A stretch of DNA of 61,204 nt. It comes from Rhodospirillales bacterium (lineage in GTDB: Bacteria > Pseudomonadota > Gammaproteobacteria > Nevskiales > Nevskiaceae). The stretch covers positions 1 through 61,204 of the forward strand of contig CAJCJH010000008.1 of the NCBI GenBank assembly GCA_903970615.1, written 5' to 3'. Positions 8,891 to 18,082 of this stretch are shown here, piece by piece. A program made the position numbers and the translations under genes. A model generated the notes under the pieces. That model made no database searches, had not been told where the DNA came from, and saw nothing but the letters and a program-made list of their open reading frames with translations. Within the stretch, counting starts at the first letter, position 1; each line of letters begins with the position of its first letter.

Positions 8891-11335
8891 ATGCGATTTA
8901 GAATTGCGAAGTGGGTCATGCAGCACCGGGGTCTATCTACCGGATTCTTCGTGATCGTCACCTTATTTTTCGTGGCCGGGCTTCGCAACGTCGAACTCAA
9001 GACAATCTTTTCCGATCTTCTGCCGAAGGACGATCCCTTCGTTCAGGTATTCAAGGATCACCCGAATTTTGGCAATCCCTTGACCGTCACCATTATGGTC
9101 AAGCGCAAGGGTGGCGACATCTACAATACCGAGACGCTCGCCAAAGTCTGGAAATTGACGCGCGATATCGACCTCGCTCCCGGTATCGATCACGATCAGA
9201 TTCTTTCGATTGCCACAGAAAAGGCCCGCTATGCCGAGGCCACTCCGTTTGGCGTCGACATGCGTCCGCTGATGGGTGATCACGTTCCATCGACACAGGA
9301 AGAAGTCGATGCATTCAAAAGTAACGTCGAGAAATCTCCGAACGCTCGAAACTTCCTGGTCTCGGCAGATGGCTCGGCGACGCTGATCAATGCGACGTTC
9401 ATCGAGCAGCGACTCGACTACGGAGTTGCTTTCAAATATGTACACGACCTGGTGATGAAAAATCAGGACGCGGATCATGAGGTCTATCTGGCCGGACAAC
9501 CCGCGTTGACCGGTTGGGTTTATCAGTATGAGTCGCAGATGTTCAAGATCTTCGCCATTACATTAGGCGCCTTGATTCTGGCGCTGGCGCTGTACATGCG
9601 CAACATCGTCGGAGTGGTCACGCCGATCGTGACCAGCCTGACCGCCGCGATATGGGGCTTCGGTTTTGTGGGCTGGCTGAAGTCGCCGATCGAACCCTTG
9701 CTGATGATTGTTCCGCTGCTACTGGTCGCCCGCTCATTCTCGCATTGCGTTCAATTCACCGAGCGTTATTACGAAATCTATTCGCATGTCGGCGACCGCG
9801 TGAAGGCTGCTGAGATTACGATGGGTGTGATGATGGCGCCGTCGGTGCTTGGCATCTTCACCGATATCGTCGGCATCTTTCTGATCGCCATCGCACCCAT
9901 TCCCGCGATGGAACGCTTCGCATTGTTCTGCGGCTTCTGGGCAATCTGGCTGATCCCGACAGGTGTGCTGTTGATCTCCCTGCTGCTGGCGGCATTGCCG
10001 GCACCCAGAAATGTCGATCGTCTGGTCGGTAAAGGCCCGCAGTCACTATTCATGCGTTCATTCAAGTCGGTGCTGGTAACGATCGCAAGCCTCACCTTCG
10101 GCAAGCGCGCGCGCGTTACCACGGTTGTGGTTGCCGCCGTTGCCATCTTCGCAACCTATACCGCACTGCAGATCAAGATCGGAAATCCTACAGAGGGCAG
10201 CAATCTGCTTTGGGACGACTCCGAGTTCAACAGCGCGGTACGGCAGATCAACCATAACTTCCCTGGCGTGAATACGCTTGAGATCGTGTTTGAAGCGAAG
10301 AATCAGCGCGATCCGAACCGTGTCGATCATCAGGCAGATACGGTTTTGACGATGCTCAAGGTGCAGGATCTGATCGAGCGCGCGCCGAATCCGCCGCGAG
10401 CGACGCTGTCTCTCGGCGACTATCTGATGGAAGGCAATCGCCTGTTTGCAGGTGGCGATCCACGCTGGATGCCCCTAGACCCGCGCAACGACGCCGTCAA
10501 TGCAGCAGCGTCTGCGGTATTGATGGGCAGCAGTCCAAAAGCATTTTCCAACATCATCGACTTCGAGCAGCAGAACGGCACGGTCTCGCTCTGGTACAAG
10601 GACAACAGGCAGGACACAGTCGATGCGGCGCTGCTTGAAGCGCGTAAAGCCGTCGATGCGGTAGGCCGCGATCATCCCTCGTTCCGTGTTCGCTTGGGTA
10701 CCGGAACCATCGCCTTGCAGCAGGCGATGAATAATGTCGTCGAGCGTTTCCATTGGGTCATTCTCGGCTGCCTGAATATCGTGATTCTGCTCGGGTGCAG
10801 TTTCGCGTATCGCTCCTTCGTCGCTGGCCTGATCTTGCTGATTCCGGTGAATCTGTCGACGCTTATTCTCGGCGCAGCGATGCATTTGATGGGCATTGGT
10901 CTCGACATCAATTCATTGATGGTGGCCTCGATCGGTGTCGGCGTCGGAATCGACTATGGAATTTATCTGTTAAGCCGGATTTGTGAGGAGTATCACATTC
11001 AGGATCAGGATTGGGGGCGGACGATTACTGCTTCGCTGACGACTACCGGCAAGGCAATCATGTTCACTGCATCGATCATGTTCATTGGCATCCTACCGTG
11101 GTACTTCTTGTCGAGTCTCAAATTCATGGCAGATATGGGCTTGCTGCTCGTGCTCATCATGCTGATCAATATGGTGTTGGCGCTGGTGGTGCTGCCGCTA
11201 CTGGTTTATCTGGTGAAGCCGCGGTTTGTCGCCCGCAAGGATTTACTGGTGGGTGAAGGTGTAGATCTTTCAATGTATATGAGCGCGGATGAATTAGTGC
11301 CATCCCAAGCGGTAATCGCAGGTGTTTATAAGTAA
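8891..11335 (+). CDS. MMPL/RND family transporter
   Basis: An 814-residue inner-membrane permease with two repeats: one N-terminal transmembrane helix (about 14-33), a large periplasmic loop, a five-helix bundle (about 220-380), a single helix near 415, a second loop, and a final bundle (about 620-790). The segment GVGVGIDYGIYLLSRI near residue 685 carries the acidic residue typical of the MMPL/SSD proton-relay helix. The family includes HpnN (hopanoid transport) and mycobacterial MmpL proteins (lipid export). There is no periplasmic adaptor protein or TolC next to it. Instead DUF1329, Ycf48-like and DUF1302 genes follow on the same strand, suggesting a lipid-trafficking rather than a tripartite drug-efflux role. 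Confidence 0.9.
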   Translation: MRFRIAKWVMQHRGLSTGFFVIVTLFFVAGLRNVELKTIFSDLLPKDDPFVQVFKDHPNFGNPLTVTIMVKRKGGDIYNTETLAKVWKLTRDIDLAPGIDHDQILSIATEKARYAEATPFGVDMRPLMGDHVPSTQEEVDAFKSNVEKSPNARNFLVSADGSATLINATFIEQRLDYGVAFKYVHDLVMKNQDADHEVYLAGQPALTGWVYQYESQMFKIFAITLGALILALALYMRNIVGVVTPIVTSLTAAIWGFGFVGWLKSPIEPLLMIVPLLLVARSFSHCVQFTERYYEIYSHVGDRVKAAEITMGVMMAPSVLGIFTDIVGIFLIAIAPIPAMERFALFCGFWAIWLIPTGVLLISLLLAALPAPRNVDRLVGKGPQSLFMRSFKSVLVTIASLTFGKRARVTTVVVAAVAIFATYTALQIKIGNPTEGSNLLWDDSEFNSAVRQINHNFPGVNTLEIVFEAKNQRDPNRVDHQADTVLTMLKVQDLIERAPNPPRATLSLGDYLMEGNRLFAGGDPRWMPLDPRNDAVNAAASAVLMGSSPKAFSNIIDFEQQNGTVSLWYKDNRQDTVDAALLEARKAVDAVGRDHPSFRVRLGTGTIALQQAMNNVVERFHWVILGCLNIVILLGCSFAYRSFVAGLILLIPVNLSTLILGAAMHLMGIGLDINSLMVASIGVGVGIDYGIYLLSRICEEYHIQDQDWGRTITASLTTTGKAIMFTASIMFIGILPWYFLSSLKFMADMGLLLVLIMLINMVLALVVLPLLVYLVKPRFVARKDLLVGEGVDLSMYMSADELVPSQAVIAGVYK

Positions 11336-11497
11336 ATGGATAAATCAGTTCGATCAGTAATGTAATCAGGCTTTCGCAACTAATCGGTGATTTTGAACGT
11401 AGCTAAGAAGGTGCTTGCAAAAAGTACCGCAGGCGCTCTGGAGGCGGCTCCGCCTTCTTATATAGATGTTAATCCGGTGTGATTCAGGAGATGAACG

Positions 11498-12889
11498 ATG
11501 CATATCAAAAAGTTTGATTTCAATTACGGCCGTCGTGCCCTGCTCGAAAAAACGCTAAAAGGTGCAGCCGGCGCAGGCGTTCTCGCACCGTTATGGCCGC
11601 TTATTGCAAACGGTGCAGACACCACAAAAGCTTATCCTGACGAATTGACGTCGATCGAGATGTATACGAAAGGCAAGGTCAAGGTCGGTGATGTGCTTAC
11701 TTCGGCTAATGTGGATGCCGTCAAGGATCTACTCGATCCCATCGCATACCATCAGGTAAAAGAGATGGGCCGCAAGATCACCATCATTGCGCCGACAAAA
11801 GATGCGAGCAAACTTTTTCAGGCACCGTATCTGGAGGCGACCTTACGCAACAAAGGCAAAGCCAAGTTCGATGCAGACGGTAACATCGTTAATTCTGCGG
11901 ACGGTAAACCGTGGATCGGCGGCAATCCTTTTCCGGATGCAAAGACTGGCAATGAGGCCATCTCCAATCTCACACTGAGCTGGGGAAGGCATGATTTCTC
12001 GATCTATGCCATCCGTGATTGGGATATCGCACCTACCGGAGAAACTGCTTATCAATACGATTTCGTCTGGGCTGAATTGAATGCCACCGCGCGTACCGGG
12101 AAAGATGGTCCTTACTTGCCAGGCAAGAATGATATCCTTCGATATCAGTCGGTCTGGTTCACTTCACCGCAGGACACTGCCGGCACATCATTCCTCAACA
12201 CCTGGTACTACGATCAGCGCAAATTTCCCGATCTGATCGGTTATCTGCCAGCGTTCCGGCGCGTTCGCACCTTCCCCGCCAATCAGCGTTTTGAACCGCT
12301 GGTATCCGGTGTAACGATCTTCTTGTCGGATGCCTGGGCGGCGGGTGATCCAATGCTCACATGGGGTGATTACAAAATTGTCGAACGCAAACCGCATCTT
12401 GGCTCGATTTCTCAGAACTGGTACGGCGGCCGCAATGCCAACTGGGAAAAGCCGGTACATGGCGGCCCGAAAGGGCAGACGTTTTTCGATAGCAGTGTAG
12501 AACTGATTCCGGAGGTGCTGGTGCTCGAAGCTGAGCCGACCGGTTATCCGCGCGCGCCGGTCGGAAAGAAGCGTGTGTATATCGATGTCCGCAACAGCAT
12601 GTTCGTCGCTTACATCACTTTCGATCGCCGCGGAGAAATGTGGAAGTCATTCGAGCCAGCCTTTGGCCAATACATCGATGGCAACACTGTAATGAAAGAC
12701 AAGGCTGGCAACCCGATCTGGAGTTGGACGCATGTGATGACTCACGACATCCAATCCAATCGAATGAGCCGCATCGTCCAGGCCAAGGAAGTGACCGGCG
12801 GTTACAAGAGTGCTTACGACGATGGTGGTCAGGATGTCTACAGCAAATACCTGACTAACCAAGCCATTCAGAGGCTGGGTGTCGGCTGA
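11498..12889 (+). CDS. DUF1329 family protein with Tat-like leader (paralog 1)
   Basis: A 463-residue DUF1329 protein. The N-terminus YGRRALLEKTLKGAAGAG, followed by a hydrophobic stretch, looks like a twin-arginine signal. Family-typical segments are DGKPWIGGNPFPD (about 130-142), LTLSWGRHD, a YQSVWFTSP-like strand and W-rich C-terminal strands (PIWSWTHVMTHDIQ). DUF1329 is, to my knowledge, grouped with LolA/LolB-like folds, a shallow barrel that carries lipids through the periplasm. It follows the RND permease by 162 bp, and its closest relative here is the gene at 16394. Export in a folded state through Tat would be compatible with binding a ligand or cofactor in the cytoplasm; that is inference. 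Confidence 0.85.
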   Translation: MHIKKFDFNYGRRALLEKTLKGAAGAGVLAPLWPLIANGADTTKAYPDELTSIEMYTKGKVKVGDVLTSANVDAVKDLLDPIAYHQVKEMGRKITIIAPTKDASKLFQAPYLEATLRNKGKAKFDADGNIVNSADGKPWIGGNPFPDAKTGNEAISNLTLSWGRHDFSIYAIRDWDIAPTGETAYQYDFVWAELNATARTGKDGPYLPGKNDILRYQSVWFTSPQDTAGTSFLNTWYYDQRKFPDLIGYLPAFRRVRTFPANQRFEPLVSGVTIFLSDAWAAGDPMLTWGDYKIVERKPHLGSISQNWYGGRNANWEKPVHGGPKGQTFFDSSVELIPEVLVLEAEPTGYPRAPVGKKRVYIDVRNSMFVAYITFDRRGEMWKSFEPAFGQYIDGNTVMKDKAGNPIWSWTHVMTHDIQSNRMSRIVQAKEVTGGYKSAYDDGGQDVYSKYLTNQAIQRLGVG

Positions 12890-12897
12890 TGCGAACC

Positions 12898-12927
12898 GTC
12901 TGACCGGCTTTGTCTGGCCGGTCAGAC
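12898..12927. repeat. perfect 11-bp stem-loop between DUF1329 and Ycf48-like genes
   Basis: GTCTGACCGGC (12898-12908) and GCCGGTCAGAC (12917-12927) are perfect inverted arms around an 8-base loop, starting nine bases after the DUF1329 stop. There is no T-run after it, so it is more likely a transcript-stabilising or attenuating hairpin than a strong terminator. Confidence 0.7.
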
Positions 12928-12968
12928 TTCACTAGTTCCGCGCGTTCCACCGCAGGATATTGATCAAA

Positions 12969-13937
12969 ATGAAAGCAGGAGTTGTAAATGGTCTGTTGGT
13001 TGCCGGCGCGGTAATCGCGCTGAGTTCGGTGGCTTCAGCCACCGTACAGGGTGATAGTCTCGACATCATTACTTCAGGTACTGCGCATCAAGCGCTGTTT
13101 GCGATCGCTTTCGATCAGCAAAAAGGTTTTGCGGTGGGTGCAGGTGGTGAAATTCTGGAAACCAGTAATTCTGGAAAAAACTGGAAGGCGGCTGATGATG
13201 TTCCAACACCGCTCGCGCTATTGGGAGTGTCGACCAGTCGAGGTCGTGCAATAGCGGTTGGTCAGTCGGGCACTGTATTGCTGAAAGAAGGTAATGGTGC
13301 ATGGAAAAAAGTTGACTCCGGTTCGCAAGGACGTCTGTTCTCGGTGAGTCTTAATTCAAAAGGACGTGCGGTTGCAGTTGGTGAATTCGGCACGGTGATT
13401 AAGTCCGAAGATAACGGTGAAACCTGGACAACCCTCACACCAGATTGGAAAGGTGTGGCCGATGAAGGTGTGCAGCCGCATGTTTACGCGGCGAGTGTCG
13501 ACGAAGACGGTTCGATTACGATCGTCGGTGAGTTCGGCATGATCCAGCACTCGACAGACGATGGCGCCAGCTGGAAGCTGGTGCACAAGGGCGATGCCTC
13601 ACTGTTTGCAATCGATATGCGTGTCAATGGAGTTGGCTATGCGGTAGGACAGGCAAGTTCGGTTTTGAGGACAAGCGATCACGGCGCCACCTGGACAGAA
13701 GTCAATCCTCACGGCGGTGAAGCTGTGTTGCTAGGCGTGCGGTCATTGGCGAGCGGCAAAGTTTATGTCACCGGCATGCGCGACATGCTACTCAGCGACG
13801 ACGACGGAAAAACCTGGCGTCATGGTATCGGTGGCGATTCCGCAACCACTTGGTATCAAGGAGTGAGCATGCCCGGTGGCAGCGATGTTGTGTTGGCTGT
13901 GGGACATTCCGGAAAGATTATCCGCATCGGTGGATAA
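12969..13937 (+). CDS. secreted Ycf48-like Asp-box beta-propeller protein
   Basis: A 322-residue protein with a Sec signal peptide (hydrophobic stretch ending SSVASA, cleavage near residue 25). It has at least five Asp-box-like turns of the form D/S-x-G-x-x-W: SNSGKNW, DNGETW, DDGASW, DHGATW and DDGKTW. These recur every 40-60 residues with AVG strands between them, as in BNR/Ycf48 propellers. Ycf48 itself is a photosystem II assembly factor; its bacterial relatives are often found beside RND permeases. ATG 12969 is preferred over an upstream TTG. It sits between DUF1329 and DUF1302 genes in one orientation and is probably a periplasmic scaffold or assembly factor of the same envelope complex. 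Confidence 0.85.
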   Translation: MKAGVVNGLLVAGAVIALSSVASATVQGDSLDIITSGTAHQALFAIAFDQQKGFAVGAGGEILETSNSGKNWKAADDVPTPLALLGVSTSRGRAIAVGQSGTVLLKEGNGAWKKVDSGSQGRLFSVSLNSKGRAVAVGEFGTVIKSEDNGETWTTLTPDWKGVADEGVQPHVYAASVDEDGSITIVGEFGMIQHSTDDGASWKLVHKGDASLFAIDMRVNGVGYAVGQASSVLRTSDHGATWTEVNPHGGEAVLLGVRSLASGKVYVTGMRDMLLSDDDGKTWRHGIGGDSATTWYQGVSMPGGSDVVLAVGHSGKIIRIGG

Positions 13938-14017
13938 GGAGTTACCCGACGACGACGGGATAGAACTTCTTGCTGGCGCTAAAAATTAAAAGTATCAATT
14001 ACAAGGAGGGGAGAAAC

Positions 14018-16219
14018 ATGGAAAAAAACACGGCTCGCGTTCGTGTGTATTCAAGCTTTGGAATTCTGGTTCTGCTGGTCGGGACTGCCGTTTATGCTCA
14101 GGATGAAGGTGCGTCGTCATCGACTCCTGAATCGACGGTCGAAACGTCTGCCGATTCGACGCCGACGACCACATCTGCAAACGCCGATAGTGATAGCACC
14201 AGTTCTGGCCGGGGTTTTTTTAGAGGCTTGATGCCGGAGTTCGACTTCACATTTAGCGGCTTCATTCGTCCCGAAACGGCGTTGTCGACCCGCAACGCAG
14301 ACGATCCCGACAACGAGCGTGGCAATGTTTATGATGGTGTTGCGATCACGCGCCATCCCGGTGACCCTTTAACCGGCTATGGCAGCGCCTTACCGGCTTT
14401 GAATGCACTTCCAGCGCCAGTTCTGAATACGATCCTTGCTGCATCTCCGGGCGTCAACGGCCAGATTCCGCTTACGAATACCGTCACCCGGCCGATTGCG
14501 CCCTCTAATAATGTCTTCAACTATCACATCCTGCGTGCGGAGTTGGAGCTGGGAATGAAGTTCACTTCGGATCTGAGCCTGACGGCGCGCTTGCGTGCGA
14601 TTGGCGATCCCGGTGACTACAGCGATTTCAATGCCGGCAGTGTCGCAGGTCTGCAAGGCGGCATTCAAGGTGGTCTGCCGGAGATTTATGGCGGTGCTCC
14701 CAATCTGTTCCAATATCATGTCCAAGGCGACAAGCACCCGAATCCGCTTGAAATCGCCGGCCCTAATTACATGGTGTATTTCCCGGCGCTGTTCCTGGAC
14801 TACAACCACGGGCCGCTCGACGTTCGTCTGGGAAATCAGCAGATCGCTTGGGGCCAGGCTATTTTCTTCCGCGTATTGGATGTTCCCGATGGCCTCGATC
14901 TGAGACGTCATTCGATTCTCGATTACGCTTCGGAGGAGTTTTCAGACAAGCGCGTGCCAGCGCCAGCGTTGCGTGTGAATTATCAGATCAACGACGACAT
15001 CATCGCAGACGGTTACGTACAGAAATTCCAGCCTACGGTTCTCGGTAATCCCAACACTACTTACAACCTCGTTCCGGATCAGTTCACCATCCAGGACATG
15101 TATCACACGGATGGTGACGACAAATGGAACAAGCTGAGCTATGGTCTGCGCTTGCGCGGTACCTTCGGGCAGTTCGGTGCTCAGCTGATCGCGGTTCGCC
15201 GCTACAATCCGGACGGCGTGTTCCGCTGGACGGCGACGAATGTCAACAAGAATCTGCCCTCGGTAAATTCGGATGGCAGTGTCAATGAACTGGGTGCAGC
15301 GGAAAATGGGCTCAACAATGGAGTAACACCGAATCCGCTCGATCCAACGGGTGAGATCGGCACCACTGGCCAGCTGTTGGCACAAAGCGCATTTGAAGCC
15401 TCGCCCGGCGGTGTGTATTCCGCCGATGAATGGTTCCATTATGCGGCGCGTGTCCGGCTCGATGGAATCCGCGGTCTCAATAAAGGCATTACCGATTTTC
15501 CATCGACTGGTCCTCTTCTGGCGATGCCCGCGGCCAATTTCGCGGCGGCACATAACGAGCTGGATACTTTCTTCACGGCGGCCGGCGGCAGCCTGCGTGG
15601 CCATGTCGCGCGTGAATATTTCCAGGAGACCAATCTGGGCGGCGGAGTCAGCTACATCACGGAAGGCGAACCCGGATCAATCCTTGATCAGTTGATCATC
15701 AATCTGGAAGCGACTTACACACCAGGCCGGGTATTCACGTCGCCAGATCTCGGCAAGGATTTTCTGAAGCAGGATAACCTGGTGGCCGCGCTGGTCATGG
15801 AAAAATATCAGCGCTTCTCGCAGAGTTTTCCAGCGACTTACATGGTGCTGCAATACATGCACCGCACCAAGGACGATTTACTCGGCCGCTCCTTGCAGGG
15901 CTACGGCGGCAGGGATACCTACAGCGATGATGCGACTACTGCAACGCCGGGTCTCAAGGGCGGTTCCAACTATGTCGTCTTCGCATTCCAGCAACCGTTC
16001 CCGAACCTGGTGTGGCGCGCCGACTTTGCAATGCTGTTCGATCCGCAAGGCGGCATTCTGATGCAGCCCGCAGTTCGCTGGAAGCCGAATGGCAGTTATA
16101 CCGTCGAGGCGTTCTACAACTATCTGAATGGCAGGCTTTATGGAAACCCGAATAATAATGTCATTTCGACATTTGACTATGCCAACGAAGTGACAGTTCG
16201 CTTCAGCTATCAGTTCTGA
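14018..16219 (+). CDS. DUF1302 family outer-membrane beta-barrel protein
   Basis: A 733-residue exported protein. The signal peptide ends VYAQ near residue 30. A long Ser/Thr/Asp-rich linker (about 33-65) follows, then a DUF1302 barrel with FSGFIRPETALS, LRLGNQQIAWGQ-like and YGLRLRGTFGQFG strands. The last residues VTVRFSYQF end in Phe, the usual outer-membrane insertion signal. ATG 14018 is fixed by the strong ribosome site AAGGAGGGGAG just upstream. DUF1302 proteins usually accompany DUF1329 proteins; here the barrel is sandwiched by two of them, suggesting passage of a hydrophobic compound across or into the outer membrane. Function in the family is not established. Confidence 0.88.
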   Translation: MEKNTARVRVYSSFGILVLLVGTAVYAQDEGASSSTPESTVETSADSTPTTTSANADSDSTSSGRGFFRGLMPEFDFTFSGFIRPETALSTRNADDPDNERGNVYDGVAITRHPGDPLTGYGSALPALNALPAPVLNTILAASPGVNGQIPLTNTVTRPIAPSNNVFNYHILRAELELGMKFTSDLSLTARLRAIGDPGDYSDFNAGSVAGLQGGIQGGLPEIYGGAPNLFQYHVQGDKHPNPLEIAGPNYMVYFPALFLDYNHGPLDVRLGNQQIAWGQAIFFRVLDVPDGLDLRRHSILDYASEEFSDKRVPAPALRVNYQINDDIIADGYVQKFQPTVLGNPNTTYNLVPDQFTIQDMYHTDGDDKWNKLSYGLRLRGTFGQFGAQLIAVRRYNPDGVFRWTATNVNKNLPSVNSDGSVNELGAAENGLNNGVTPNPLDPTGEIGTTGQLLAQSAFEASPGGVYSADEWFHYAARVRLDGIRGLNKGITDFPSTGPLLAMPAANFAAAHNELDTFFTAAGGSLRGHVAREYFQETNLGGGVSYITEGEPGSILDQLIINLEATYTPGRVFTSPDLGKDFLKQDNLVAALVMEKYQRFSQSFPATYMVLQYMHRTKDDLLGRSLQGYGGRDTYSDDATTATPGLKGGSNYVVFAFQQPFPNLVWRADFAMLFDPQGGILMQPAVRWKPNGSYTVEAFYNYLNGRLYGNPNNNVISTFDYANEVTVRFSYQF

Positions 16220-16324
16220 GCGGGAATCCTCAAGTGCTCGATCACAAGGGGCTTCAGGGGATCGTCCAAGTGTATTTCCGAAAGCTCCTCTGTGAGAGTT
16301 GGTTTCTCCTGAACGCGATCAACG

Positions 16325-16345
16325 ATTGGCGCGCTTATCGCCAAT
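16325..16345. repeat. inverted repeat before the second DUF1329 gene
   Basis: ATTGGCG (16325-16331) and CGCCAAT (16339-16345) form a 7-bp stem with a 7-base loop, 48 bases before the start codon. It may be an operator or a leader hairpin; there is no T-run, so it is not an obvious terminator. Confidence 0.4.
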
Positions 16346-16393
16346 AATGACAATAGCGCTATCGTCGAAGGATATGAGACCGTCCCTGCTCTG

Positions 16394-17776
16394 ATGCACT
16401 TGCTCCGTTACGACCGAGGTTTCAGCCGCCGTCACTTCCTGAAAAAGCTGGCGACCGGCGTAACGGGAGCTGGCGTTTTAATGCCGCTATGGGACGCCAT
16501 CGCCGCGAACGGAGAAATCAGCAAAGCCTATCCGGAAGAACTACTATCCATCGAGGCCTATACGCGCGGCCGGATCAAGCCTGGCGACGAGATCACGGCA
16601 GCCAATGTCGATCTCGTCAAGGACTTGCTGGAGCCGATCAAGTATCTGCAAATATCAAAAATGGGACGACGGCTGCGAGTCGCTAAAACCACGCTCGATG
16701 TGATGCGCCTGAGTCCGTGGGAATATCTGCAAGCCACAGTGCGCAATCGCGGGCTGGCGAAGTTTGACACGCGTGGCAATGTCGTTAACGCCAAAGACGG
16801 TAAGCCCTGGATTGGCGGAAATCCATTTCCCGATAGCCAATCTGCGATCGAATTATTCGCCGGGCTGACGCTGAGCTGGGGTCGTCATGATGCTTCGTTC
16901 TATGCGATCAAGGAAGTCGATCTGTCACCGGAAGGCGAAGCGCTTTTCAGCTATGACCTGGGGTGGGCCGAGCTTTCACCGATTGCGCGAATCAGCATGG
17001 ACCCAAAACCCTACTGGCCTGGGCATGAAGACAAACTACGTTATCAATCGATATTTTTCACCGCGCCGGATAGTGTTAAGGGGACTTCGTTTCTGAATGT
17101 CTGGGACTACGATCAAAGCACGTTTCCCGAGTTGTATGGCTATCTGCCAGCGTTCAAACGCATTCGCCAATTCCCTACCGACCAACGCTTCGAGCCCTTG
17201 ATTCCCGGCTCATCACTCTATTTATCCGATGCCTGGGCAGCAGGCGATCCGCTCTACACCTGGGGCAACTATCGGATCGTCGGCCGCGGTCCGACGCTCG
17301 GTGCGGTAAATGGAGATTGGCACTCGCAGGATTCCAACTGGGAGCGTCCGGTGCATGGCGGCGCGCATGGCGAAACATTTTTCGACACCACCGTAGAACT
17401 AGTGCCCGAAGCAATCGTCGTCGAAGCGGAGCCGATCAGATTCCCACGCGCGCCTATCAGCAAGAAACACGTGTGGTTCGATGCACGGACCTCCTTGCCG
17501 ATTGCGATGGTCTCTTATGATCGTCGCGGGGAAGTCTACCGTTCATTCGACGGCGCGTTTGCGCTGTATGAAGATGGCAGCAAAACCGTATGGGATGGCA
17601 AGCATCCTTACTGGTCGTGGACGCATGTTCACTCCTTCGACATACAGACCAATCGAATGACACGCCTGCAACAAGTCCGCACGATCGGCAACGGCCACAC
17701 CAGTCATGCCAACGATCCAGCGATCTACGACCGCTATCTTACGAGTAGCGCATTGATGAGACTTGGGAATGGCTGA
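16394..17776 (+). CDS. DUF1329 family protein with Tat leader (paralog 2)
   Basis: A 460-residue DUF1329 protein with a canonical twin-arginine motif (FSRRHFLKK) and hydrophobic core (TGVTGAGVLMPLW). By eye about half the residues match the first DUF1329 protein, including the identical block DGKPWIGGNPFPD, LTLSWGRHD, FLSDAWAAGDP-like and W-rich C-terminal strands, so the two are paralogs from a local duplication. Only the leader of this copy fully fits the Tat consensus. It closes the RND-DUF1329-Ycf48-DUF1302 block, 174 bp after the barrel gene. Two carriers with one permease and one barrel could mean two ligands, or a hetero-pair passing one ligand along the periplasm. Confidence 0.85.
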   Translation: MHLLRYDRGFSRRHFLKKLATGVTGAGVLMPLWDAIAANGEISKAYPEELLSIEAYTRGRIKPGDEITAANVDLVKDLLEPIKYLQISKMGRRLRVAKTTLDVMRLSPWEYLQATVRNRGLAKFDTRGNVVNAKDGKPWIGGNPFPDSQSAIELFAGLTLSWGRHDASFYAIKEVDLSPEGEALFSYDLGWAELSPIARISMDPKPYWPGHEDKLRYQSIFFTAPDSVKGTSFLNVWDYDQSTFPELYGYLPAFKRIRQFPTDQRFEPLIPGSSLYLSDAWAAGDPLYTWGNYRIVGRGPTLGAVNGDWHSQDSNWERPVHGGAHGETFFDTTVELVPEAIVVEAEPIRFPRAPISKKHVWFDARTSLPIAMVSYDRRGEVYRSFDGAFALYEDGSKTVWDGKHPYWSWTHVHSFDIQTNRMTRLQQVRTIGNGHTSHANDPAIYDRYLTSSALMRLGNG

Positions 17777-17947
17777 GACGATAGCGCAGTTCACTTGGCC
17801 TGTTTCGCGAAGGCTAATGATCACATTGGACTCCGACGAGAGTTGTTGACACAACGTCGAAACAATTGGTCGGGCGTCTGACGCACCCAATGTGACGATC
17901 AGGCTAGACCACAATAGTTGAGTTTCTGGTGAAGTTGTGTCGGCGAA

Positions 17948-17963
17948 CTACCCGGCCGGGTAG
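17948..17963. promoter_or_regulatory. perfect 16-bp palindrome (operator candidate)
   Basis: CTACCCGGCCGGGTAG is self-complementary over all 16 bases with no loop, so it suits a dimeric repressor site better than a hairpin. It lies about 405 bp before the first carboxylase gene, which is far for direct control unless the transcript starts early. No TetR or GntR gene is present in the window. Confidence 0.4.
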
Positions 17964-17987
17964 CGATGCCAGATTGCTAAAACCTTA

Positions 17988-18012
17988 GACTCTGATCGTT
18001 AAATGCAGAGTC
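17988..18012. repeat. inverted repeat in intergenic region
   Basis: GACTCTG (17988-17994) and CAGAGTC (18006-18012) are perfect inverted 7-mers around 11 bases. It may be an operator or a weak hairpin at the end of the upstream transcript. Confidence 0.3.
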
Positions 18013-18082
18013 AACGACTGTTGAGCAGCATCAAAAAATTTTCTCGTTCAAGTTGTCCAGTTCTGATGTGAAAGCTTGAGCG

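Noticed and set aside
8578-8901. 107-codon plus-strand frame before the RND permease
   Set aside because: No ribosome site, overlaps the permease start, no family resemblance.
11441-11460. GC hairpin AGGCGG/CCGCCT after the RND gene
   Set aside because: Only a two-base loop is left and the following T-run is interrupted; too weak to call a terminator.
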